A DNA stretch of 64,000 nucleotides, from positions 1 to 64,000 of the forward strand of contig NZ_APNK01000012.1 in the NCBI RefSeq assembly GCF_000732535.1. Direction: 5' to 3'. The stretch comes from Salinisphaera hydrothermalis C41B8 (GTDB lineage: Bacteria > Pseudomonadota > Gammaproteobacteria > Nevskiales > Salinisphaeraceae). This document shows positions 56,494 through 64,000 of this stretch, one piece after another. The notes below the pieces were generated by a model. It saw only the letters and a list, made by a program, of their open reading frames with translations, was not told the DNA's origin and did not search any database. Every line of letters starts with the position of its first letter. The first letter of the stretch is position 1. Position numbers and translations under genes: made by a program.

Positions 56494-57206
56494 CACGCCC
56501 CCCGCTTGGCGGTATGGAAGCCGGCATCGTAACGCTGGCGCAGCCAGCGTACGGCCAGTTCGGACACACTCGTGATCGCCAGATAACCCAGCCCCACCGG
56601 CACCATGAACAGGAACGGCTGATGGGTGGCCTTCGTTGCCTGGTCGGCAATATGCACCATGTCGGACAGGCCGATGATGGACACGAGCGCCGTCGACTTC
56701 AGCAGCACCATCCAGTTGTTGTTAATGCCCGGCAACGCATGGCGCATCATCAACGGAAAACGCACCCGTCGAAACGCCAGCCAGCCGCTCATGCCGTAGG
56801 CGCGCGCGGCTTCCATCTGGCCGGCATCCACGGCCAGAAACGCACCTCGGAAGGTTTCGGACATATACGCGCCGTAGATTACGGCGAGCGTAATGACGCC
56901 AGCCATGAACGCGTTGACGTTGATGAAGACGTTCGTCCCGAGCCAGCTGTTGAACTGGTCGACCACCATGTTCACGCCAATCTGGCCGCCGTAGAACAGC
57001 AGCATCATCATTACCAGATCCGGCACGCCGCGGATAATCGTGGTGTAAAGCAGCGCGAATCCGCGTAGCACAGAGGAGCGCGACAACTTGATGCTGGCCA
57101 CTACCAGCCCGATCATCAACGCCAGCACCAGTGAAAGCACGGCGAGCTCGGCGGTGAGCAACGCGCCACCGAGCAGCCGCCAGCCGTATCCATGAAAATC
57201 AATCAT
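56493..57206 (-). CDS. Basic amino acid ABC transporter, permease (HisQ/AotQ-like)
   Basis: 237-residue permease. It begins FHGYGWRLLGGALLTAELAV and has TIIRGVPDLVMMMLLFYGG and the EAA loop QMEAARAYGMSGWLAFRRVR. It starts 10 bp after the ATPase stop and is coupled to the second permease. The longer frame to 57269 overlaps the ATPase gene and is unlikely. Confidence 0.93.
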   Translation of the reverse strand: MIDFHGYGWRLLGGALLTAELAVLSLVLALMIGLVVASIKLSRSSVLRGFALLYTTIIRGVPDLVMMMLLFYGGQIGVNMVVDQFNSWLGTNVFINVNAFMAGVITLAVIYGAYMSETFRGAFLAVDAGQMEAARAYGMSGWLAFRRVRFPLMMRHALPGINNNWMVLLKSTALVSIIGLSDMVHIADQATKATHQPFLFMVPVGLGYLAITSVSELAVRWLRQRYDAGFHTAKRGA

Positions 57207-57216
57207 CGGGCGCGAA

Positions 57217-57987
57217 TCAGAATCGGGGGCCCAGGAACTGCTTGAGCCGCTCCGAGCTGGGATTGCCAAACACGTCCTCGGGCTTGCCGGCTTCTTCCAC
57301 CCGCCCTTGGTGCAGATAGATCACCTGCGACGATACATCGCGCGCGAAATCCATCTCATGGGTCACCACGACCATAGTCCGGCCTTCGTCGGCCAGTTCG
57401 CGCATGACCTTGAGCACGTCACCGACCAGTTCCGGATCCAGCGCCGACGTCGGCTCGTCGAACAACATCACTTCCGGGTCCATGGCCAGCGCGCGAGCGA
57501 TCGCGCCGCGCTGCTGCTGGCCGCCGGACAGCTGGGCCGGGAAATAATCGGCGCGATCGGCCAGTCCCACACGCTCGAGCAGCGCCATGGCGTGTTCGCG
57601 CGCTTCTTTCTTCGACTTGCCGAGCACATGCACCGGCGCTTCGATGACGTTGCCGATCAGCGTCATGTGGGCCCAGAGATTGAAGCCCTGAAACACCATC
57701 GATAGCCGCGCCCGAATGCGCTCGACCTGCTTCCAGTCCGCCGGCTCGCGCTCGCCGCGTCGGGTCTTGAACTTGACGCTCTCGCCGTGGACCACGATGT
57801 CGCCCGCATTCGGGATCTCGAGCAGATTCATGCAGCGCAGAAACGTGCTCTTGCCCGACCCGGACGCACCGATCAACGAAATAACGTCGCCCTCATGTGC
57901 TTCCAGTGAAAGACCTTCGAGCACCGGATTGTCGTTAAAGCTCTTGTGCAGGTCCCGAACGACCAGCGGTATCGCGTTATCTGCCAT
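57217..57987 (-). CDS. Basic amino acid ABC transporter, ATP-binding protein (HisP-like)
   Basis: 256-residue ATPase. Walker A is GASGSGKST near residue 37, the signature motif is [15 protein letters not shown], Walker B is [14 protein letters not shown] and the switch His is in [13 protein letters not shown]. The 20-residue insertion before the Q-loop ([19 protein letters not shown]) is typical of HisP and AotP. It is the first gene of the importer operon, downstream of astE on the same strand, which points to arginine/ornithine as the likely substrate. Confidence 0.95.
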   Translation of the reverse strand: MADNAIPLVVRDLHKSFNDNPVLEGLSLEAHEGDVISLIGASGSGKSTFLRCMNLLEIPNAGDIVVHGESVKFKTRRGEREPADWKQVERIRARLSMVFQGFNLWAHMTLIGNVIEAPVHVLGKSKKEAREHAMALLERVGLADRADYFPAQLSGGQQQRGAIARALAMDPEVMLFDEPTSALDPELVGDVLKVMRELADEGRTMVVVTHEMDFARDVSSQVIYLHQGRVEEAGKPEDVFGNPSSERLKQFLGPRF

Positions 57988-58072
57988 GCGCGTTTAGTCG
58001 CCCTCGCGGTGCAGCAAACGCGCTAGCGTAGCAGCCGTGTGATCACAAAGACATCACGCATCGGTCGTATAC

Positions 58073-58107
58073 GCCGGCGTGGCGGCGCCTTCATGCCGCC
58101 ACCCGGC
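58073..58107. other. GC-rich hairpin after astE
   Basis: GCCGGC-G-TGGCGGC and GCCGCCA-C-CCGGC pair almost fully around an 8-nt loop. It lies 33 bp after the astE stop, between astE and the importer operon. There is no T run, so it may act as a partial terminator or an RNA-stability element. Confidence 0.5.
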
Positions 58108-58139
58108 GCTTGCCGGTCTTGTCCAGACAGGCCGCTGTG

Positions 58140-59216
58140 TTAGCCGCCAGACGGCGCGCCCGAGGCCTGCGGGCTCGACGCGGACACGGGACGCGCGAGC
58201 AAAGCCGCACGCGCGCCGCGCTCCACGTGCGCATTGGGAAATACAACATACACCGGCGCATCGGCGACCACCGTCTCGCCGGCCTCGCCGTCGCGCGCAA
58301 TCACGACGCCCACCTCAAACGCCGTGAAATTGGCGACATCGTCGTCGAAACCCAGCGAAAAATCTTCGCTGACGCGGCACAGCTCGTCGACCACGCGGAA
58401 GAAGGTTAGCGCCTCCAGCGGCGTTTCGGCCGCGGGCTGCCCGGACACGCGCGCAGCCAGCCAATCGGCCATCGACGCCAGCGGCGCCAGATCGTTGCCA
58501 CCGAATCTTGCGACTCGGCCAAGTTCGAGCGTGAACGCCACCACATGGTGCACCGCCCGGCTGTAATGCGAAAACGTGGGGCTGGGCGCGTGCTGAGACA
58601 GTACCGCCTGCAGACCGGCCGCAGCCATCACGCGCCAGACAGAGGCCGGCGTTTCGATGTCGGCCAAGGGTTCGACCGCAAACCGTGGATAACGGCTTTC
58701 GCGGATCGCGGTGTGCATATCCAGATGCAAGGGCGTCGTACGTTGGTCCTCGCCTGTGCCTGGGCCGGCATGCGCCGCCCAGAACGCATCCACCGCGTCC
58801 ATCAACTCGCGGGCGCGAGCGTGTTCGCGCGTGTTGCCGGCCGCGACCTCGCGCGTGAAGAGACGGTTCAGATTGGTTTCGATGTAGCGGGTTTCGGCGA
58901 CGATTGACGCGGGATGCCCCACGATCAGCAAGGTCGGCGCGCCAACCGTTATGCCACCATCATCCAGATCTCCGGCCAGATGCAACAGCAATTCCAACGG
59001 CGCGGTCTCATTGCCGTGGATACCAGCCGAAATAATCGTCGCCGCGGCATCCGGCACGGGCGCGGCCGGTACCAGTTCGGCGATGCCCGGCCCGCGATCG
59101 ATAACACGGCCGCCGCCCGCCAGCTCGATCGGCTCATATCGAAACGATCGATCGGCCATGGCGGCACTAAGAATGTCGCGCAGGCGGCGCGGCGAGCAGC
59201 GTGTTTCATCATCCAT
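58140..59216 (-). CDS. astE: Succinylglutamate desuccinylase
   Basis: 358-residue zinc carboxypeptidase-like enzyme, last step of the ast pathway, giving glutamate and succinate. The zinc ligands are His67 and Glu70 (ISAGIHGNETAP) and a later His (LHLDMHTAIRES). RYIETNLNRLF, QAVLSQHAPSPTFSHYS and FTLELGRVARFG are further AstE marks. The ATG at 59216 has AGGG about 10 bp upstream; an internal ATG at 59159 has no such site. It is separated from astB by 12 kb but adjoins the basic amino acid importer. The C-terminus carries a short Ser/Ala/Gly-rich tail. Confidence 0.92.
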   Translation of the reverse strand: MDDETRCSPRRLRDILSAAMADRSFRYEPIELAGGGRVIDRGPGIAELVPAAPVPDAAATIISAGIHGNETAPLELLLHLAGDLDDGGITVGAPTLLIVGHPASIVAETRYIETNLNRLFTREVAAGNTREHARARELMDAVDAFWAAHAGPGTGEDQRTTPLHLDMHTAIRESRYPRFAVEPLADIETPASVWRVMAAAGLQAVLSQHAPSPTFSHYSRAVHHVVAFTLELGRVARFGGNDLAPLASMADWLAARVSGQPAAETPLEALTFFRVVDELCRVSEDFSLGFDDDVANFTAFEVGVVIARDGEAGETVVADAPVYVVFPNAHVERGARAALLARPVSASSPQASGAPSGG

Positions 59217-59371
59217 GATCGCGAGACCCTGTGACTATCGAACGAGGCAGGCCGCGCCGGACGTTTTCGCCGACATTGGGCAAGACACGAGGCTTGGGCC
59301 AATCGAGTCGCTTCGACCCTGGATCGTCGCACGGTCGCCAATACGGCGCTCGGGCGGCACCTCGACTCGTT

Positions 59372-59845
59372 TCAACCGAAGACGGCGCGCCACAGCCCGA
59401 CGCACACCACCAGCGCCGCCGCCACGCCCAACAGGATCGCCACTGACTCCTTGCCGCGCGAACCCTTGGATTCTCCGGTCACCTCCTCCAGCCAGCGCTG
59501 CACGAGCGCCTGGTTACGGCGATTTGCCTTGTAAGCCATGTCGAACAAATCGCCAGCCACCGGCACCAAGCCGATAACGAAATCCACGCCGACATTGGCG
59601 CCCATGCGCACCAGCAGACGCTTGGGTGCGCCAAGACGCACCGCTTCGCCGATCATCAGGCTGGACAGGGCCAGACCGGCAAAATCGCCGGCGAACGGCA
59701 CCATGCCGATAATGCCGTCGATGCCGACGCGCTTACCGATGATCGGCACGCGAAACGCATCGTCGAGCCAGTACGCCAGCTTCTGGATGCGTGCGAGACT
59801 GGCGCGGCGCTTGGCCTGCAGGTCGGGGTTGGCGTGGTCGGTCAT
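59372..59845 (-). CDS. DUF4112 membrane protein
   Basis: 157 residues. The family core is LAYWLDDAFRVPIIGKRVGI, GIIGMVPFAGDFAGLALS and VGVDFVIGLVPVAGDLFDMA, two similar amphipathic or membrane-embedded repeats, followed by YKANRRNQALVQRWL and a C-terminal span (VAILLGVAAALVVCVGLW). Function unknown. Confidence 0.87.
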   Translation of the reverse strand: MTDHANPDLQAKRRASLARIQKLAYWLDDAFRVPIIGKRVGIDGIIGMVPFAGDFAGLALSSLMIGEAVRLGAPKRLLVRMGANVGVDFVIGLVPVAGDLFDMAYKANRRNQALVQRWLEEVTGESKGSRGKESVAILLGVAAALVVCVGLWRAVFG

Positions 59846-59930
59846 GGGCCGGTATGAATAGGCACGTCATTCACGGGTCACTGGCAGTATACGGGAACGA
59901 ACGCTTTGACCGCGCGACTGCTGGAGGAAC

Positions 59931-61112
59931 ATGAGGATACTGCTGCTCGCATTGATCCTGGTCGCGGGCTTCGTGGCCTACGCCACGCTCTGGCCGTCGC
60001 GATTCGACCCGGTGGCATGGCAGGCGCCGCCGGTGCACGCCCTGGATAGCGACACCCGTCCGATGTCGGCGCTCACGCGGCTGGGCATCGGCGCCGGCAC
60101 CGGCCCGGAAACCGTCGCCATCGGTCCCGAGGGCCGGCTGTACGCCGGCTATGCCGACGGTACCATTCGTCGTTTCGATGCCGACAAGGCGACCGGCCGC
60201 AGCGACGGTCAGGTGTTCGCGACCACCAACGGCCGCCCGCTGGGTCTGGCGTTCGGCCCGCCGCTGCCGCGCGCCAAGCAGCATCAGCGCCCGGACGGCA
60301 CGAGCCGAGCTGACCGAACGGTGGCCGATGCCGACAACGCGGCATCCGGCGATGCATCGCCGGGGTCGCAACGCGCCACGCTGTACGTCGCCGACGCCGA
60401 TCAGGGCCTGCTTGCAATCAACCGCAAGGGCCAGATCACCGAACTGACGAGCAGCGCGAACGGCCGTCCGTTCGGCTTCACCGACGATGTCACCGTCGCG
60501 AAAGACGGGCGCGTCTATTTCACCGACGCCAGCAGCCGCTGGCCGCATACGGCTTACCGCACTGCCATCCTCGAACATCACGGCGACGGACGGCTGCTGC
60601 GCTACGATCCGAAAACCGGCCGCACCGATGTTTTGCTGGACGGCCTGCAGTTCGCCAACGGCGTGGCCCTCGGGCCCGATGACGCCTATGTCCTGGTCAC
60701 CGAAACCGGGGCCTACCGCGTGACGCGCTATTGGCTCACCGGTCCGCACGCGGGCGCGCACGATGTGTTCATTGACGACCTGCCGGGCTTCCCCGACGGC
60801 ATCGACGCCGATACCGCGCATCGCGGTTTCTGGATCGCGCTGTTCGCGCCGCGCAACACGGTGCTGGATTTCGCCGCTCCGTACCCATGGCTGCGCGAAG
60901 TCATTCACCGCCTGCCATCTTGGCTCAAGCCGGCGCCAGCGCACGTTGGCCATATCGTGCATGTCGCCAACAACGGCCACGTCATCAGCCAGCGCATCGA
61001 CGACCGCAACAATGCCTATGCCCCCATCACGAGCGTGACGCCAGCCGGCCAGTGGCTTTATCTCGGCAGCCTCGAGACCGATGCTATCGGCCGCGTCCCG
61101 GCCCAACCGTGA
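59931..61112 (+). CDS. Strictosidine synthase/SMP-30-like beta-propeller protein
   Basis: 393-residue protein with an N-terminal membrane anchor or signal (LLLALILVAGFVAYATL) and a six-bladed propeller. The strictosidine-synthase-like segment is clear: GPETVAIGPEGRLYAGYADG, FTDDVTVAKDGRVYFTDASS, LDGLQFANGVALGPDD, VTETGAYRVTRYWL and LPGFPDGIDADT. Activity is probably lactonase or arylesterase-like; alkaloid synthesis is not implied. Residues about 108-146 are a hydrophilic, low-complexity insertion (KQHQRPDGTSRADRTVADAD) between blades. GGAGG lies 4 bp before the ATG. Confidence 0.84.
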   Translation: MRILLLALILVAGFVAYATLWPSRFDPVAWQAPPVHALDSDTRPMSALTRLGIGAGTGPETVAIGPEGRLYAGYADGTIRRFDADKATGRSDGQVFATTNGRPLGLAFGPPLPRAKQHQRPDGTSRADRTVADADNAASGDASPGSQRATLYVADADQGLLAINRKGQITELTSSANGRPFGFTDDVTVAKDGRVYFTDASSRWPHTAYRTAILEHHGDGRLLRYDPKTGRTDVLLDGLQFANGVALGPDDAYVLVTETGAYRVTRYWLTGPHAGAHDVFIDDLPGFPDGIDADTAHRGFWIALFAPRNTVLDFAAPYPWLREVIHRLPSWLKPAPAHVGHIVHVANNGHVISQRIDDRNNAYAPITSVTPAGQWLYLGSLETDAIGRVPAQP

Positions 61113-61813
61113 CGGTCGCGCCCCGCCCGCTCAGCGAAGCGCTCGCCGCGCTCAGCGAGGCCCGCGCGCAGATCGCCGCCCGTGACGATCCGTCGTTTCA
61201 CCAGCGCCTGTCGGAACTACGGCATTGGCAGTCGGATCACGTCGCGGCGTTTCACACCGAGCGCGTGGCGGCCTACGACGGCCACGCCCTGCTGCGCTTC
61301 CTGACCCGTCGTTTCTATCGCGATGCCGATTGGTCCGAACTCACCGGACGCCCGCAGAAAGTGGCGCGGGCGGTGGATCGCATCGTCGATCGCGACCGGC
61401 CGCTGGTGATCGCCATCGAGCTGCAGGCCGCGGCCGAGAGCCTGGATATCGCCATGACCGACGCACTGCTGGCCGAGCACGCCACGCTTAACCCGCACAG
61501 CTATGTCCGCGCGCTGCGCCGCGTCGGCCGGCGCGAGGCGCGACTGCAGCAGATTCTGTGGCTGGAGGAGCTGGTGGATCTGGTCGCCGACTATGCCGAC
61601 AACCGCGCGGCCTGGTGGGCCTTCAAACTCGCCAGCGCCCCGGCGCGCACCTTCGGCCTGGGCCAAACCTACGACCTGCTCGCCGAGGGCTTTGCCGCCA
61701 TGCGGGCCACGCGCGACCTAAAGGCCGGCACGCGTGAAGTGATCGCCGCCCAGCGCGCGCGATTGGAACGCCTGATCGGCGCCGAACTCGAACAAAGCGA
61801 GAGCGACCCGTGA
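61109..61813 (+). CDS. FFLEELY-motif-like helical protein, unknown function
   Basis: 234-residue, mostly helical cytoplasmic protein. It starts at GTG 61109, overlapping the stop of the propeller gene (GTGA), so the two are coupled. The segment ALLRFLTRRFYRDADWSE followed by a long helix rich in Ala and Glu resembles the proteins annotated with a FFLEELY motif, though the motif itself is degenerate here. No catalytic residues can be named. I do not know its function. Confidence 0.7.
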   Translation: MTVAPRPLSEALAALSEARAQIAARDDPSFHQRLSELRHWQSDHVAAFHTERVAAYDGHALLRFLTRRFYRDADWSELTGRPQKVARAVDRIVDRDRPLVIAIELQAAAESLDIAMTDALLAEHATLNPHSYVRALRRVGRREARLQQILWLEELVDLVADYADNRAAWWAFKLASAPARTFGLGQTYDLLAEGFAAMRATRDLKAGTREVIAAQRARLERLIGAELEQSESDP

Positions 61814-61892
61814 CTGGGTTGCGGCTGCCGCTTGTGCCGATTCAGCGCATCATCGAAACTGCCGGCTCCGCCCAACAAACGACGACGACCCC

Positions 61893-62039
61893 ATGACGAT
61901 TACCATCAGCAGCGGCCATCTTGCACCCGTCATCTCTCTGGTCGCCGGCGTCGCGATCCTGCTGGCGCCGCGGCTGCTCAACTACATCGTGGCCGCCTAT
62001 CTGATCGTCATCGGCGTGCTGGGCATCATGCACTTCTAG
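61893..62039 (+). CDS. DUF3096-type 48-residue membrane protein
   Basis: Short protein with two membrane helices: LAPVISLVAGVAILLAP and LLNYIVAAYLIVIGVLGIM, joined by RLLN. This is the DUF3096 pattern (hydrophobic, P-R-L-L/N-Y-I-V turn). The start is ATG with a Gly-Ser-rich N-terminus (TITISSGH). Function unknown. It is 79 bp downstream of the FFLEELY-like gene. Confidence 0.78.
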   Translation: MTITISSGHLAPVISLVAGVAILLAPRLLNYIVAAYLIVIGVLGIMHF

Positions 62040-62833
62040 GCAGCGCATCGCGCCCCCGGGACCGGGCTACCGTTTCACACGCCTGAAGCACCATCGTGCG
62101 TTCCCGGCTTCGTTCGGCGAATAAATCTGTCCACCGATCAACGCAGATTCACACAGATGCGGTTGTACTCTTGCGGCGTAGCGGATTCCAGGCGCTAACG
62201 CGCAACTGAGTCGGCCGGAACGCCGCCCCCAAAGTCAGCCCGGAGAACGAAGCGTCAATAGCGGTTCGCGCCCCCGATCGAACTCGTGCCTCCAAGGATT
62301 AACCGCTATCTGCGTGAATCTGTGTCGATCTGCGGATAAACGCCTTAAGGAACAAAGGGCCAGTGCCCGCGGCGTCCCCGGGCCAATGCGGTCACGAATC
62401 CAGGCCGCCAATAAACGCGAATGACGCGATGGCGGACGAGTCTTTCGACCCAATTGGCACTAGGCGCCATTGCACTTTCGGGCTTCGTTCGGCGAATAAA
62501 GCAGTTCACCGATCAACGCCGATTCACACAGATAAGGTTGTGCTCTCGTGGGGTAGCGGATTCGAGGCGCTAACCCGCAATTGACCCCGAAGTCAGCGCG
62601 GAGAACGAAGCGTCAATGGCCGCTCGCGCCCCCGATCTAGCTCGCGCCTCCAAGGATTAACCGCCATCTGCGTGATCTGTGTCGATCTGCGGAAACAGCT
62701 TAAGGAACGAAGAGTCAGGACCGGCGACGCTCCGGAACTAAGCAGGTCGCGAAACCCCGTCCGCCATTGGCGCCTATTAGGTTCATCGGCGGACCGAGAA
62801 CATCGAAGACCGACACAGCAGCGCCGGGACACG
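62040..62833. other. 794-bp gene-free region holding two tandem repeats
   Basis: No gene is supported on either strand; the short open frames here do not show consistent codon use. The region is occupied by two diverged direct copies of a MITE-like sequence (separate entry). The last 60 bp next to sufT hold nothing I recognise. Confidence 0.75.
62098..62770. repeat. Two tandem copies of a MITE-like element
   Basis: Two direct copies, roughly 62098-62400 and 62470-62770, are offset by about 358-375 bp with small indels. Shared landmarks are GGCTTCGTTCGGCGAATAAA (62106 and 62481), GGAGAACGAAGCGTCAAT, and TCCAAGGATTAACCGC (62291 and 62649). Within each copy the ends are inverted versions of each other: ACGCAGATTCACACAGAT near the left and ATCTGCGTGAATCTGTGT near the right. 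Terminal inverted repeats with a short non-coding core are the form of a miniature transposable element. No target-site duplication was confirmed. Confidence 0.75.
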
Positions 62834-63385
62834 CTAAAGCATGCCCACCTGCAGCTTGGCGGCATCGCTCATCATTTCCATGCTCCAGGGCGGGTCGAAA
62901 ACGAGTTCGACGTTGACCTGGGCCACGGTCGGCACCATCCGCACCTTCGAGCGGACGTCGTCGACAAGAATATCGCCCATGCCGCAGCCGGGCGCGGTGA
63001 GCGTCATGTCGATATCGACCACGCGGTTGTCCGGGTCGGAGTGATCGAATTCACAGCGATAGACGAGACCCAGATCGACCAGATTGATCGGGATCTCCGG
63101 ATCGAAAACGGTCTGCATCTGTTCCCACACCATCGCTTCGACATCCTCGGCGGTGGCGTTTTCCGGCAGCGCCAGCGGTTCCGGCGCTTCCTTGCCGATG
63201 GCGTCGGCATTCTCGCCCGCAATGCGGATGAGGTTACCGGCGATATACACGGTGAACGAGCCACCCAGGGCCTGGGTAACGTTGCCATGCGTGCCCACCG
63301 GGATCTCGACGGTATCGCCGGCCGGGATCAGCACGGCCTCGCAGTCGCGCGTGAAGGTCACGGGTTCGTTCTGGGGCATTGACAT
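62834..63385 (-). CDS. sufT: SufT-type iron-sulfur assembly protein
   Basis: 183-residue protein of the SufT family, which helps maturation of iron-sulfur proteins. The N-terminal half (IPAGDTVEIPVGTHGNVTQA) is specific to SufT, and the C-terminal half is a MIP18/DUF59 domain (VFDPEIPINLVDLGLVYRCE, TLTAPGCGMGD with the conserved Cys, VNVELVFDPPWSMEMMSD). The ATG at 63385 has GAGG about 7 bp upstream; a second ATG two codons later is possible. It stands alone, with no suf operon nearby. Confidence 0.92.
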   Translation of the reverse strand: MSMPQNEPVTFTRDCEAVLIPAGDTVEIPVGTHGNVTQALGGSFTVYIAGNLIRIAGENADAIGKEAPEPLALPENATAEDVEAMVWEQMQTVFDPEIPINLVDLGLVYRCEFDHSDPDNRVVDIDMTLTAPGCGMGDILVDDVRSKVRMVPTVAQVNVELVFDPPWSMEMMSDAAKLQVGML

Positions 63386-63531
63386 TTCGAACCTCGCCAA
63401 AAAGGCGGCGTTTGTCGGTCGGGGCGCTATTCTATCAAGGAGGACGCCGGTGGCGTCTGATAGCATCGATGGATCGCGGAACGAGCCACCGATATTCTCG
63501 TGTGGCCGTTCGTTTCATCAGGGTTGATTGC

Positions 63532-63903
63532 ATGATACACGCTTTACTGGTGGTGGCCCATGGCAGCCGCCGGGCCGAATCCAACGATGAAGTCCGGGCC
63601 CTGACCGATCGCGTCCGCGAAAGCGCCGGCGACCGCTTCGCCGCCATCGACTGTGCGTTTCTCGAGCTGGCCCCGCCGAGCATTCCGGACGGCCTGGAAC
63701 GGCTGATCGAGCGCGGCGCCACGCACGTCACGGTGCTGCCGTATTTTCTCGCCGCCGGCCGCCATGTCGCCGAGGATATTCCGGCCGAGGTCGAACAGAC
63801 GCGCACCATGCACCCGAACGTGACCATCGAGATCGCGCCCTATCTCGGCACATCCGAGGCGATGCCCGGCCTGTTGCTGGAAACGGCCGGCACCCCGGGC
63901 TGA
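63532..63903 (+). CDS. CbiX/SirB-type sirohydrochlorin chelatase
   Basis: 123-residue small chelatase that inserts cobalt or iron into sirohydrochlorin. The active-site His of the N-terminal motif is in LLVVAHGSRRAESNDEV, with the conserved FLELAPPSIPDGLERLI and LPYFLAAGRHVAEDIP containing the second His. It is the short, single-domain form (CbiX-S/SirB-half). The ATG at 63532 is used because the frame upstream overlaps the divergent sufT promoter. Metal specificity (cobalamin, siroheme) is unresolved. Confidence 0.88.
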   Translation: MIHALLVVAHGSRRAESNDEVRALTDRVRESAGDRFAAIDCAFLELAPPSIPDGLERLIERGATHVTVLPYFLAAGRHVAEDIPAEVEQTRTMHPNVTIEIAPYLGTSEAMPGLLLETAGTPG

Positions 63904-63918
63904 TTGCAGGAGCCGGCC

Positions 63919-64000
63919 ATGACGACAGACATCGCGCGCAAGCCTTTCAACCCGACTCTGGCCGCCGCTGTCTGCGGCATTCTGGTGGCGCTGACATCGC
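63919..64000 (+). CDS. Start of a membrane protein gene, cut by the window edge
   Basis: The ATG at 63919 has AGGAG 6-7 bp upstream and opens a frame that runs off the right edge. Only 27 residues are visible, beginning MTTDIARKPFNPTLAAA and continuing into a hydrophobic helix (VCGILVALTS), so an inner-membrane or exported protein is likely. Identity cannot be given. Confidence 0.6.
   Translation, partial: MTTDIARKPFNPTLAAAVCGILVALTS

Noticed and set aside
62363-62865. Short open frames (70-90 codons) in the 62-kb repeat region
   Set aside because: They appear in both repeat copies on opposite strands with no conserved product; the sequence is better explained as a non-coding element.

Overview
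This 64-kb window is a stretch of chromosome from a GC-rich gammaproteobacterium. Rep helicase, YifB/ComM, UbiK, YheT, MtgA and the AstCADBE arginine-succinyltransferase pathway all point that way. My best guess is a salt-tolerant relative of Salinisphaera, but this is an overall impression and not a marker-based placement. Most of the window is tightly packed metabolic genes. I see no phage, transposase or CRISPR array.

Layout. 0-7.5 kb: an MscS-type channel, a tRNA-Arg(CCG) followed by a 183-bp tandem repeat that repeats the tRNA 3' end, then rep, comM and ubiK. 7.5-11.5 kb: a nitrogen module in mirror order, glnK1-amtB1-amtB2-glnK2, with two good sigma-54 promoter matches. 11.5-21.5 kb: envelope and housekeeping genes (phospholipase-D-type cardiolipin synthase, YheT hydrolase, MtgA, SYLF protein, Ppk), PhzF, a DUF423 membrane protein and an NCS1 nucleobase permease behind a third sigma-54 promoter match. 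21-27 kb: a TetR regulator and a three-subunit molybdenum hydroxylase (PaoABC-like, apparently cytoplasmic), then glutaryl-CoA dehydrogenase. 27-33.3 kb: a chemoreceptor, DUF72, DUF2235, 3D-domain, LysE and aldo/keto reductase genes. 33.4-38.8 kb: a five-gene N-acetylglucosamine operon (GntR regulator, sugar porter, BadF-type kinase, SIS-domain deaminase, NagA). 38.9-45.9 kb: arginine catabolism (astC-aruF-aruG-astD-astB), split by a 504-bp inverted-repeat element.

46-51.2 kb: a lower-GC catabolic island: a fluoroacetate-dehalogenase-like enzyme, a ketopantoate-reductase-like enzyme, an enolase-superfamily enzyme, an ArsR-type regulator and a divergent MatC-like carrier, with paired operators between the divergent genes. 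51.3-54.5 kb: an AGE-family sugar isomerase, a small membrane protein and a DUF1338 (HglS-like) dioxygenase. 54.8-59.2 kb: a basic-amino-acid ABC importer followed upstream by astE, which completes the arginine pathway. 59.3-64 kb: DUF4112, a strictosidine-synthase/SMP-30-like protein, a FFLEELY-like protein, a 48-residue DUF3096 protein, two tandem copies of a MITE-like repeat, SufT, a CbiX/SirB chelatase and the start of one more gene.

How it fits together: the dominant theme is nitrogen and carbon scavenging. Ammonium, nucleobases, arginine-type amino acids and amino sugars all have import plus catabolic genes here, and three promoters look NtrC/sigma-54 driven. The most unusual signals are non-coding: the tRNA-tail repeat array, which copies the architecture of the E. 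coli tyrT/rtT locus on a different tRNA, and the structured inverted repeat inside the ast cluster, whose hairpins show compensatory base changes between its two arms.
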